A stretch of DNA of 11,318 nt, from contig JBBQVO010000109.1 of the NCBI GenBank assembly GCA_038211505.1, positions 1-11,318 on the forward strand, in the 5' to 3' direction. The stretch comes from JBBQVO01 sp038211505. GTDB lineage: Bacteria; Chloroflexota; Dehalococcoidia; DSTF01; JACRBR01. The position numbers were made by a program, and so were the translations under genes. Under the pieces are notes generated by a model. It saw nothing but the letters and a program-made list of their open reading frames with translations, did no database searches and was not told the origin of the DNA. The stretch's first letter is position 1. The number at the start of each line of letters is the position of its first letter. Below, piece by piece: positions 5,958-11,318 of this stretch.

Positions 5958-6383
5958 TTATCCAGCTACCTCGATGCCCATGCTGCGGGCTGTGCCTTCT
6001 ACCATCTTCACGGCCGAGGCCATGTCGTTGGCGTTGAGGTCTTTCATCTTCAGTTCGGCGATCTTCTTTACGGCGTCGGCTGAGACGGTGCCGACTTTCT
6101 CGCGCTTTTGGGCGCGACTGCCCTTCTCGAGGCCGGCGGCCTTCTTCAGAAGATCGGATGCCGGCGGCGTCTTCAGGATGAAGGCGAAGGAGCGATCTTC
6201 GAAGACGGTGATCTCGGCCGGGACGATGCTGCCGGCCTGGTTCGCCGTCTTCTCGTTGTACTCCTTGCAGAAGCCCATGATGTTGATGCCGTGCTGGCCC
6301 AACGCCGGCCCCACGGGCGGCGCGGGATTGGCCTTCCCGGCCTGGATCTGCAGTGTGATTACGGCACGAATCTTCTTAGCCAT
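5958..6383 (-). CDS. rplK: 50S ribosomal protein L11
   Basis: L11 forms the GTPase-associated centre with 23S rRNA and the L10-L12 stalk, and is the target region of thiostrepton. The 141-aa protein has the standard length and both domains: MAKKIRAVITLQIQAGKANP, the proline-rich PPVGPALGQHGINI hinge (about 22-35, containing the Pro22/Pro26 region tied to thiostrepton sensitivity), MGFCKEYNEKT (about 36-46), and the C-terminal RNA-binding domain ending VSADAVKKIAELKMKDLNAND and GTARSMGIEV. AGGAAGAG precedes the ATG. It normally lies directly between nusG and rplA, as here, but both flanking spacers are unusually long and carry inverted-repeat elements. Confidence 0.98.
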   Translation of the reverse strand: MAKKIRAVITLQIQAGKANPAPPVGPALGQHGINIMGFCKEYNEKTANQAGSIVPAEITVFEDRSFAFILKTPPASDLLKKAAGLEKGSRAQKREKVGTVSADAVKKIAELKMKDLNANDMASAVKMVEGTARSMGIEVAG

Positions 6384-6446
6384 CGATCTCTTCCTCTACC
6401 ATCTGTCTTCGTTCATGTATGTCGTCGGCGCTGTGGCTCAGGCTCT

Positions 6447-6562
6447 CATTCTGAGCGCAGCGAAGAATCTTGTTGAGACGGCTCGATGCGGCATTGATGG
6501 CTCACACTCGCGGGACTACATTCGACGCACATCCGAAGAGATTCTTCGCTGCGCTCAGAATG
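6447..6562. repeat. Inverted-repeat element, copy 2 (CATTCTGAGC type)
   Basis: A 24-nt left arm at 6447-6470 and right arm at 6539-6562 are perfect reverse complements (24 of 24), beginning CATTCTGAGCGCAGCGAAGA. The enclosed 68 bp has no gene. It is the same family as 5783-5898 and sits in the nusG-rplK spacer. In RNA it would fold to a long hairpin. Confidence 0.85.
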
Positions 6563-6590
6563 ACATTCACGCGAGAACGACATTCACGCA
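6562..6590. repeat. GACATTCACGC direct repeat
   Basis: The 11-mer GACATTCACGC occurs at 6562-6572 and 6580-6590 at the edge of the inverted-repeat element. It could be a by-product of repeat insertion or slippage. Confidence 0.5.
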
Positions 6591-6628
6591 GAAAGACTTT
6601 CCTCGCCGCGCTCGATCAATGCCTCGGC

Positions 6629-7264
6629 TCAGAGCCGCTCCACCTGTAGGAAGTCCAACTCTACCGGCGTCTCGCGGCCGAAGAAGGAGACTAGCACCTT
6701 CACCTTGCCCTTCTCCAGGTTGATGTCGTCGACCGTGCCGCTGAAGTCCATGAACGGGCCGTCGACGATGCGCACGCCCTGGCCGATCTCGAAGCCGACC
6801 TTCACCTTGGGCGCTTCGACGCGCATCTGGCGCAGGATGCGCTTCACCTCCGGCGGCTCGAGCGGGACGGGCTTGGTGCCTGAGCCGACGAAGCCGGTTA
6901 CTCCGGGCGTATTCCGCACGACGAACCAGGCGCGGCTCGACTCGATGTCGTCTTCCTTGAGCTCGATCATTTGCGTCAGCACGTAGCCGGGGAATATCTT
7001 CCGTGCGACGGTGCGCCGCTGACCATCGCGGATCTCGATCTCGTCTTCCGTCGGCACGACGACCTGGAAGATCAGATCCTTCGCGTCCATCGTCTGGATG
7101 CGGTGCTCGAGGTTTGTCTTGACTTTGTTCTCATAGCCGCTGTACGTGTGGATCACGTACCACGAGCGGCCTTCCTGAATCGCCGCCTCTTCGGGCGATT
7201 CGACGGCGGCGTCATCGCCTTCGGATTCCTGGACCTGCGCGGCAGACTTGCCTTTTCGCGCCAT
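6629..7264 (-). CDS. nusG: Transcription termination/antitermination protein NusG
   Basis: NusG (Spt5 family) binds RNA polymerase beta' to control pausing and links transcription to Rho and to ribosomes. The 211-aa protein has an acidic, low-complexity N-terminal extension (about 1-32). The NGN domain starts at WYVIHTYSGYENKVKTNL (about 35-52) and contains VPTEDEIEIRDGQRR, KIFPGYVLTQM (about 89-99), FVVRNTPGVTGFVG (about 114-127) and PVPLEPPEV. The C-terminal KOW domain is VRIVDGPFMDFSGTVDDI through FFGRETPVELDFLQVERL. It lies 13 bp after secE; a TAAGG ribosome binding site overlaps the secE stop, suggesting coupled translation. The N-terminal extension makes it longer than E. coli NusG (181 aa). 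Confidence 0.97.
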   Translation of the reverse strand: MARKGKSAAQVQESEGDDAAVESPEEAAIQEGRSWYVIHTYSGYENKVKTNLEHRIQTMDAKDLIFQVVVPTEDEIEIRDGQRRTVARKIFPGYVLTQMIELKEDDIESSRAWFVVRNTPGVTGFVGSGTKPVPLEPPEVKRILRQMRVEAPKVKVGFEIGQGVRIVDGPFMDFSGTVDDINLEKGKVKVLVSFFGRETPVELDFLQVERL

Positions 7265-7277
7265 AACAGTCGTTACC

Positions 7278-7604
7278 TTAATTCAGCAGCGTATGGTCGA
7301 CGATCCAGTTGAAGCCGATGTCGATGCCGCCCAGCGCCAGGCCGATGACCACCGCGACGACACAGACCGCCAGCGTCAGGCGCGTCGTCTCTTCACGCGT
7401 TGGCCATGTGACCTTCTTCAGTTCGGAGATGATGTCCTGAAAGAACCGCGGCATGAAGCGGTCGTACAGCGATCGCTTCTTCGCGATCTCCGCCGTCACG
7501 GCCGCGCTCTCCTGTTTCTTCACGGGGCGCGGGCCCGTGCGGAACGACGGCGCCTTCGCGGGCGGCTTCTGGACGAGTGGCTGACGGCGCAGCGCCCGGC
7601 TCAT
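7278..7604 (-). CDS. secE: Protein translocase subunit SecE
   Basis: SecE clamps SecY in the inner-membrane protein channel. This is the short single-span form, 108 aa, with a basic proline-rich N-terminus. The family signature is ISELKKVTWPTREET (about 59-73), an amphipathic segment just before the one membrane helix (about 77-98, LAVCVVAVVIGLALGG). I chose ATG at 7602-7604 because GAGAGGGA lies just upstream. A longer frame reaching 7673 would overlap rpmG on the same strand. It lies 13 bp from the rpmG stop and 13 bp from the nusG start, the usual secE-nusG order. Confidence 0.95.
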   Translation of the reverse strand: MSRALRRQPLVQKPPAKAPSFRTGPRPVKKQESAAVTAEIAKKRSLYDRFMPRFFQDIISELKKVTWPTREETTRLTLAVCVVAVVIGLALGGIDIGFNWIVDHTLLN

Positions 7605-7617
7605 GACAGTCCCTCTC

Positions 7618-7782
7618 TCAGCGCACTTCCCGGTGCGGCTTGTGCAGCCGACAGCGCGGGCAGAACTTCTCAAGCTCCAACCGCTCGGGATCGTTGCGCT
7701 TGTTCTTCGATGTCGTGTAGGTGCGCTCCTTGCACTCGGTGCAAGCCAGCGTGATGATCTGCCGATCGCCCTTTTTCGCCAT
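7618..7782 (-). CDS. rpmG: 50S ribosomal protein L33
   Basis: A small 54-aa ribosomal protein of the large subunit near the E site. The sequence MAKKGDRQIITLACTECKER, then TYTTSKNKRNDPERLELEKF, ending CPRCRLHKPHREVR is characteristic. The two CxxC pairs (CTEC, 14-17; CPRC, 41-44) mark the zinc-binding form, as opposed to the cysteine-free form some bacteria use in zinc shortage. The gene starts at 7782 and ends at 7618. It lies between tuf and secE, the standard position. A tRNA-Trp gene often found between rpmG and secE is absent (13-bp gap). Confidence 0.95.
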   Translation of the reverse strand: MAKKGDRQIITLACTECKERTYTTSKNKRNDPERLELEKFCPRCRLHKPHREVR

Positions 7783-7879
7783 GCTGCCTCTGCGGGCTCA
7801 CGCCCATTCGCTATCGGCGCTCGGTCAGCGCCCTAAACCTCGTACGCCACCGCGCGTCCACCGGACGCAGCGGACAACA

Positions 7880-7924
7880 CGGCCCGCCCTACATTCTATA
7901 CATCCGAATATTTCGGGCGGGCCG
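7880..7924 (-). terminator. Hairpin after tuf (possible terminator/processing site)
   Basis: CGGCCCGCCC (7880-7889) and GGGCGGGCCG (7915-7924) form a perfect 10-bp GC stem with a 25-nt AT-rich loop, 18 bp after the tuf stop. On the minus strand GTGTTGTCC follows, only weakly T-rich. It may partly terminate tuf transcripts or act as an RNA processing/stability element, reducing expression of rpmG-rplA relative to tuf. The neighbouring CGGACAACA is shared with the 4835-4865 terminator. Confidence 0.5.
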
Positions 7925-7941
7925 CATCGACTGTTTCGTAT

Positions 7942-9141
7942 CTACTCGACGATCTTCGTGACGGCGCCGGCGCCGACCGTGCGGCCACCCTCGCGAATGG
8001 CGAAGCGCAGACCGTCTTCGATGGCGACCGGCGTGATCAGCTCGACGGACATCTTGATGTTGTCGCCTGGCATCACCATCTCGACGCCCTCCGGCAGGCC
8101 GATCGTCCCCGTCACGTCCGTCGTGCGAACGTAGAACTGGGGACGATAGCCCGGAAGGAACGGCGTGTGGCGCCCGCCCTCGTCCTTCGACAGGACGTAG
8201 ACTTCCGCCTCGAACTTCTTGTGGGGCGTGATCGAGCCTGGCTTGCAGAGCACCTGCCCGCGTTCGATGTCCTCGCGCTCGATGCCACGAAGGAGCGCAC
8301 CGACGTTGTCGCCGGCCTCGCCCTGCTCGAGCGTCTTCTGGAACATCTCGACGCCCGTCACGGTCGTCTTGCGCGTCGCGCCGAGACCGACGATCTCGAT
8401 CTCATCGCCGACCTTGACGATGCCACGGTCGACACGGCCGGTGACAACGGTGCCACGGCCCTTGATGCCGAAGACATCTTCGACGGACATCAGGAACGGC
8501 AGGTCGCGCGGGCGCTCCGGGGTCGGAATGTACTCATCGACCGCCTTCATCAACTCGATGATGCTGGCGTAGGCCGGATCGTTCGGGTCGGTGCTCGTGC
8601 TGTTCATCGCCGCCAACGCGCTGCCGCGAATGATCGGGATGTCTTCACCCGGGAAGTTCTGCTTCGTCAGCAGCTCGCGCAACTCCAGCTCGACGAGGTC
8701 GAGCAGCTCCGGGTCGTCCATCTGGTCGACCTTGTTCATGTAGACGACCATGCTCGGCACCTGCACCTGGCGCGCCAGCAGGATGTGCTCGCGCGTCTGC
8801 GGCATGGGGCCTTCGGGCGCGGCGACGACGAGAATCGCGCCGTCCATCTGCGCCGCGCCGGTGATCATGTTCTTGATGTAGTCGGCGTGACCCGGGCAGT
8901 CGACGTGCGCGTAGTGCCGGTTCTCCGTCTCGTACTCGACGTGCGTGATGGCGATCGTGATGCCGCGCGCTCGCTCTTCCGGCGCATTGTCGATGCTGCC
9001 GAAGTCACGATAGGTCGCGAGCTTCTTGAGGCTGAGCACCTTGGTGATGGCCGCGGTCAGCGTCGTCTTACCGTGGTCGACGTGACCGATCGTGCCGATG
9101 TTTACGTGCGGCTTCGTCCGCTCGAACTTTTGCTTCGCCAT
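7942..9141 (-). CDS. tuf: Translation elongation factor Tu
   Basis: EF-Tu carries aminoacyl-tRNA to the ribosomal A site as a GTP complex. The 399-aa length is typical. Visible GTPase motifs are GHVDHGKT (19-26, G1), ARGITI in switch I (G2), DCPGH (G3), NKVD (G4) and GSAL (G5). Domain 2 starts near FGIKGRGTVVTGRVDRG. Domain 3 shows KFEAEVYVLSKDEGGRHTPF, YRPQFYVRTTDVTG and the ending EGGRTVGAGAVTKI. The start ATG follows GGAGGAG, but the gap is about 12 nt, longer than usual, and a hairpin lies just upstream (9163-9183). The gene is downstream of two Thr tRNAs, as for tufB in many bacteria. Confidence 0.99.
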   Translation of the reverse strand: MAKQKFERTKPHVNIGTIGHVDHGKTTLTAAITKVLSLKKLATYRDFGSIDNAPEERARGITIAITHVEYETENRHYAHVDCPGHADYIKNMITGAAQMDGAILVVAAPEGPMPQTREHILLARQVQVPSMVVYMNKVDQMDDPELLDLVELELRELLTKQNFPGEDIPIIRGSALAAMNSTSTDPNDPAYASIIELMKAVDEYIPTPERPRDLPFLMSVEDVFGIKGRGTVVTGRVDRGIVKVGDEIEIVGLGATRKTTVTGVEMFQKTLEQGEAGDNVGALLRGIEREDIERGQVLCKPGSITPHKKFEAEVYVLSKDEGGRHTPFLPGYRPQFYVRTTDVTGTIGLPEGVEMVMPGDNIKMSVELITPVAIEDGLRFAIREGGRTVGAGAVTKIVE

Positions 9142-9162
9142 GTCCGGCCATCTCCTCCATGT

Positions 9163-9183
9163 GGCCCTCCTGGCGGGAGGGCC
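9163..9183 (-). promoter_or_regulatory. Hairpin in the tuf leader
   Basis: GGCCCTCC (9163-9170) pairs exactly with GGAGGGCC (9176-9183) around a 5-nt loop, 21 nt before the tuf start codon and next to its GGAGGAG site. It could shape tuf translation or tRNA-mRNA processing; no T-run follows, so termination is unlikely. Confidence 0.4.
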
Positions 9184-9295
9184 TGTTGCATTGTCGCCGC
9201 GCGCGCGGCCGCCGTCGTTTGTGGAATTCTCGCCGGACCCGGCGGCTCTTCCGCTCTATATAACCGGCCCCGCCGAAGCGCGGCGTTTCTGCGCT

Positions 9296-9370
9296 GGAGC
9301 CCACAATCGGATTCGAACCGATGACCTCACCCTTACCAAGGGTGTGCTCTGCCAACTGAGCTATGTGGGC
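9296..9370 (-). tRNA. tRNA-Thr (anticodon GGU)
   Basis: A 75-nt cloverleaf with the 3' CCA encoded. The acceptor stem is GCCCACA/TGTGGGC with discriminator U. The D arm is TAGCTCAGTTGGCAGAGCA, the anticodon stem CACCC/GGGTG with loop TTGGTAA (anticodon GGT), and the T arm has loop TTCGAAT. It decodes ACC and ACU. It is the tRNA nearest tuf, co-directional and about 150 bp upstream. Confidence 0.96.
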
Positions 9371-9444
9371 AGATCGGCCTTCGTCCGGCGGCGTTGCGGC
9401 GTCGTCGAGGCGCCCGCAGCAGCCCACCGCCGCAGAACCAAATC

Positions 9445-9519
9445 TGGGGCCCGAGAGGGGATTCGAACCCCTGGCCTACCGATTACAAATCGGTTGCGCT
9501 ACCACTGCGCCACTCGGGC
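9445..9519 (-). tRNA. tRNA-Thr (anticodon UGU)
   Basis: A 75-nt cloverleaf with encoded CCA. The acceptor stem is GCCCGAG/CTCGGGC, the D arm GCGC-AGTGGTA-GCGC, the anticodon stem ACCGA/TCGGT with loop TTTGTAA (anticodon TGT), and the T arm AGGGG-TTCGAAT-CCCCT. It decodes ACA and, by wobble, ACG. The discriminator base reads as C, which is uncommon for bacterial threonine tRNAs. It is first in the tRNA-tuf transcript, 74 bp before tRNA-Thr(GGU). Confidence 0.95.
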
Positions 9520-9583
9520 CCGAACGCGAAAACGCACGTTGGGGGATGCGAGCACCGGCAGTGCGCCGATTGTCAAAGTGCGT

Positions 9584-9612
9584 AACAAAAATAGTTCCCC
9601 GCCAAAGCGGGG
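9584..9612 (-). terminator. Terminator-like hairpin just after the tRNA-tuf promoter
   Basis: On the minus strand CCCCGC-TTTG-GCGGGG (9612-9597) is followed by AACTATTTTTG, the shape of an intrinsic terminator. It begins only a few bases after the predicted transcription start (about 9618), so it cannot end an upstream gene; no minus-strand gene lies upstream within the window. It may be an attenuator, a leader processing site, or a barrier to spurious transcription. Confidence 0.55.
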
Positions 9613-9624
9613 TCACGCGCACAC

Positions 9625-9654
9625 AGTATATGAACCCAGATTCGAGCAAGTCAA
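9625..9654 (-). promoter_or_regulatory. Promoter of the tRNA-Thr/tuf/nusG/rplKA operon
   Basis: On the minus strand TTGACT (9654-9649) and TATACT (9630-9625) are separated by 18 bp, each 5 of 6 from consensus. The predicted start is near 9618, about 100 nt before tRNA-Thr(UGU). No equally good promoter is seen further downstream in the block. Confidence 0.7.
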
Positions 9655-9785
9655 GCAATCAGATTCAATGCTGAGGAACGACGTGCATCTGGCGAGCAGA
9701 TTCAGGCGGCCAAGCGAGGGCGTACCTGTTGGGCGGGCGATACGAGTTGGACTCCTGCTGCACCAATGTTCTGCATGAGGCATAA

Positions 9786-9809
9786 GGGCGCGCCGTCTCC
9801 GGCGCGCCC
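9786..9809. repeat. Perfect GC hairpin in the divergent spacer
   Basis: GGGCGCGCCG (9786-9795) and CGGCGCGCCC (9800-9809) form a 10-bp perfect stem with a TCTC loop. It sits between the divergent tRNA-tuf operon and the gene at 9893. No T-run follows on either strand, so it is more likely a repeat or protein-binding site than a terminator. Confidence 0.5.
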
Positions 9810-9892
9810 GACGGGCCGATACGGCGATCTCATCGCTACACTCTGAGCATCGCGAGCAATTGGCGGACGAGGCGACATCTGAGGAGCGACAT

Positions 9893-10888
9893 ATGCCCAG
9901 GCTGACGGCCGCCGACGAGTTGTTCGTGCACCAGATCCCGGAGCCGCTTCCGAACGTCGTCACGCGCCACAACCACTGGCGCGACAGCTATTTCTTCATC
10001 CTCCACCCGCGCACGGAGCCGGGCGACGTCGTGATCTTGACGATGGCGCACTACCCGAAGCGCCAGGTGATGGATTCGTTGCAACTCGGCCAGATCGACG
10101 GTCAGCACGTCTTCGCGCGGTACGAGCGCCCGTACGGCGATGACCCGCACACGCCGATCGTCGGGCCTGTCACCGTCGCCATCGTCGAGCCGTACAAGAC
10201 GGTGCGCCTGCGGGCAGACGACAGCGCAACCGTCGGTCTCGACCTGACGTTCACGGCGCGAACGCGCGAGCACGGACTCCGTCGCGGCACGATGAAGCGG
10301 GGCGACGAGATCATCTGGGATCAGAGCCACATGATCCAGTCCGGCAACTACTCCGGCACGTACACGCACAAGGGCGTCACGCGCACCGTCGACAACTGGT
10401 GGGGGCAGCGCGACCACTCGTGGGGCATTCGCGACCATGCCCGTTGCCCGTTGTGGATGTGGCTCGCGATCCAGTTGCCCGACGGCATGCTCGGCGTCTG
10501 GCACTGGGAGTACGCGAACGGCGCCCGCGTCTACACCGATGGCTGCTTCGCACCCGCCGACGGCACGGAGCCGATCCCTGTGATTGACTTCCGCCATGAG
10601 CTGCACTGGACGGACGCCGACGGCAAGCCGGCGGACTACGGGCTCGACGGCGCCGGCACAACGGGCCTCGCGGGCCGGGTGCAGTTCACCCTGGAGGGCG
10701 GTCGCACGATCACGATCGACGCCGAAGGCACGCGCTGCGCTCCGTACGGCGCGCTCGGCGGCGGGCTGCATCAGATGGCGGTGCGCACCGACGACGGCCA
10801 AACCGGCACGGCGATCTACGAAGTCACCGGCGCTCACCACCACCGCTACTTCCCGATCGCGCGCGCCGAGAACTTGCCGCCGGGATAG
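9893..10888 (+). CDS. Uncharacterised lipocalin-like protein (DUF7064/DUF7065 type)
   Basis: A 331-aa protein with no signal peptide or membrane segment, so probably cytoplasmic. It is rich in Trp, His and beta-strand-like stretches. The most striking feature is DNWWGQRDHSWGIRD followed by CPLWMWLAIQLPDG (about 168-198). A second segment, WHWEYANGARVYTDGCF (about 204-219), and the start NVVTRHNHWRDSYFFILHPR (about 21-40) also look conserved. I associate the RDHSWG pattern, from memory, with the DUF7064/DUF7065 families, whose paired beta-barrel halves resemble CrtC/AttH-type lipocalin folds. No reaction is known to me. Start ATG 9893 has GAGGAG six bases upstream; an in-frame TTG at 9860 would add 11 residues. 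It is 25 bp from the phosphotriesterase-like gene, suggesting a shared operon and substrate. Confidence 0.75.
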   Translation: MPRLTAADELFVHQIPEPLPNVVTRHNHWRDSYFFILHPRTEPGDVVILTMAHYPKRQVMDSLQLGQIDGQHVFARYERPYGDDPHTPIVGPVTVAIVEPYKTVRLRADDSATVGLDLTFTARTREHGLRRGTMKRGDEIIWDQSHMIQSGNYSGTYTHKGVTRTVDNWWGQRDHSWGIRDHARCPLWMWLAIQLPDGMLGVWHWEYANGARVYTDGCFAPADGTEPIPVIDFRHELHWTDADGKPADYGLDGAGTTGLAGRVQFTLEGGRTITIDAEGTRCAPYGALGGGLHQMAVRTDDGQTGTAIYEVTGAHHHRYFPIARAENLPPG

Positions 10889-10913
10889 ACTCACGCGTCG
10901 GAAAGGCGGATCA

Positions 10914-11318
10914 ATGTCGCAGATCGAAACCGTGATGGGCGCGATCGACGCCGGCAAGCTCGGCGTGACGCTGAGCCACGAGCACGTCTTCGTCGTGATG
11001 GGTGACGACTATCACCACTATCCGTGGATGTTCGATCTCGATGCTACGCGGGCGCGAGCCATCCGCGAAGTTCGCGAAGCGAGGGCCGGCGGCATCGACA
11101 CGATCATTGACTTGACGACGCCGGATCTCGGCCGCGACGTCGAATTCGTGCGCAGCGTCGCAGAGGCGACCGGCATGAACATCGTCGTCGCCACCGGCAT
11201 CTGGCGCGATGTGCCGCGTTCGTTCTGGGCGCGCGACATCGATAAGATCGCCGACATCTTCGTCCGCGAGATCGAGGTCGGTATCGACGCGACGAACATC
11301 AAAGCAGGTGTGATCAAA
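10914..11318 (+). CDS. Phosphotriesterase-family metal hydrolase (N-terminal part, cut by window edge)
   Basis: A member of the amidohydrolase superfamily, phosphotriesterase/lactonase branch, whose two-metal TIM barrels hydrolyse phosphotriesters, lactones or related esters. The 135 visible residues begin MSQIETVMGAIDAGKLGVTL, followed by SHEHVFV with the metal-ligand pair His22-x-His24 at the end of strand 1. Next come GGIDTIIDLTTPDLGRDVEF (about 59-78), VVATGIWRDVP (about 91-101) and IFVREIEVGIDATNIKAGVIK (about 115-135). The last visible lysine, Lys135, aligns with the lysine that is carboxylated to bridge the metals in lactonase-like members. GGCGGA precedes the ATG. About 180-200 residues, with the remaining His and Asp ligands, lie beyond the window. 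Substrate is unknown. Confidence 0.9.
   Translation, partial: MSQIETVMGAIDAGKLGVTLSHEHVFVVMGDDYHHYPWMFDLDATRARAIREVREARAGGIDTIIDLTTPDLGRDVEFVRSVAEATGMNIVVATGIWRDVPRSFWARDIDKIADIFVREIEVGIDATNIKAGVIK

Noticed and set aside
9257..9286. TATATA-based promoter between tRNA-Thr and tuf
   Set aside because: No -35 element at the right distance on the minus strand; likely transcribed from upstream.
8167..9324. Long plus-strand frame antisense to tuf
   Set aside because: Composition is Asp/Val/Arg/Leu repetition typical of antisense to a conserved gene; tuf is certain on the minus strand.
9548..9576. Second promoter (minus TTGACA at 9576-9571) before the tRNAs
   Set aside because: The hexamer is perfect, but no acceptable -10 box lies 16-18 bp downstream.

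Overview
The window looks like chromosomal DNA of a high-GC, uncultured-type bacterium, most likely Chloroflexota (Dehalococcoidia or a neighbouring class). This is inferred from protein style and from the many short dispersed palindromic repeats in the spacers; no rRNA is present to settle it. Most genes are conserved housekeeping genes, and most longer spacers hold repeat-derived DNA.

Layout: (1) 1-533, minus strand: N-terminal half of mreB, reading out of the window, with a TATAAT -10 box upstream. (2) 534-1296: no protein gene. It holds a strong plus-strand promoter (990-1019), a roughly 210-nt transcribed stretch ending in a clear intrinsic terminator (1210-1238), and a large inverted repeat just upstream. 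I interpret this as a stand-alone structured RNA, possibly 6S-like. (3) 1297-3459, plus: ABC-2 type exporter, ATPase then permease, separated by 324 bp of repeat mosaic. (4) 3591-4751, plus: RtcB-family RNA ligase. (5) 4835-4865: perfect-stem terminator between convergent units. (6) 9654 down to 4886, minus: promoter, tRNA-Thr(UGU), tRNA-Thr(GGU), tuf, rpmG, secE, nusG, rplK, rplA. This is the classical tRNA-tufB-secE-nusG-L11-L1 block, but it ends after rplA rather than continuing into rplJ-rplL-rpoBC, and two inverted-repeat elements flank rplK. (7) 9893-11318, plus: a lipocalin-like protein of unknown function followed 25 bp later by a phosphotriesterase-family hydrolase that runs off the window.

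The minus-strand block supplies translation and secretion parts: Thr decoding, EF-Tu, L33, SecE, NusG, L11 and L1. The ABC pair probably forms one exporter. The final two genes look like a small catabolic or detoxification operon. I see no CRISPR array, transposase, phage gene or defence system. The least explained items are the candidate RNA at about 1026-1238, the terminator-like hairpin directly after the tRNA-tuf promoter, and the uncharacterised gene at 9893-10888 paired with a hydrolase.
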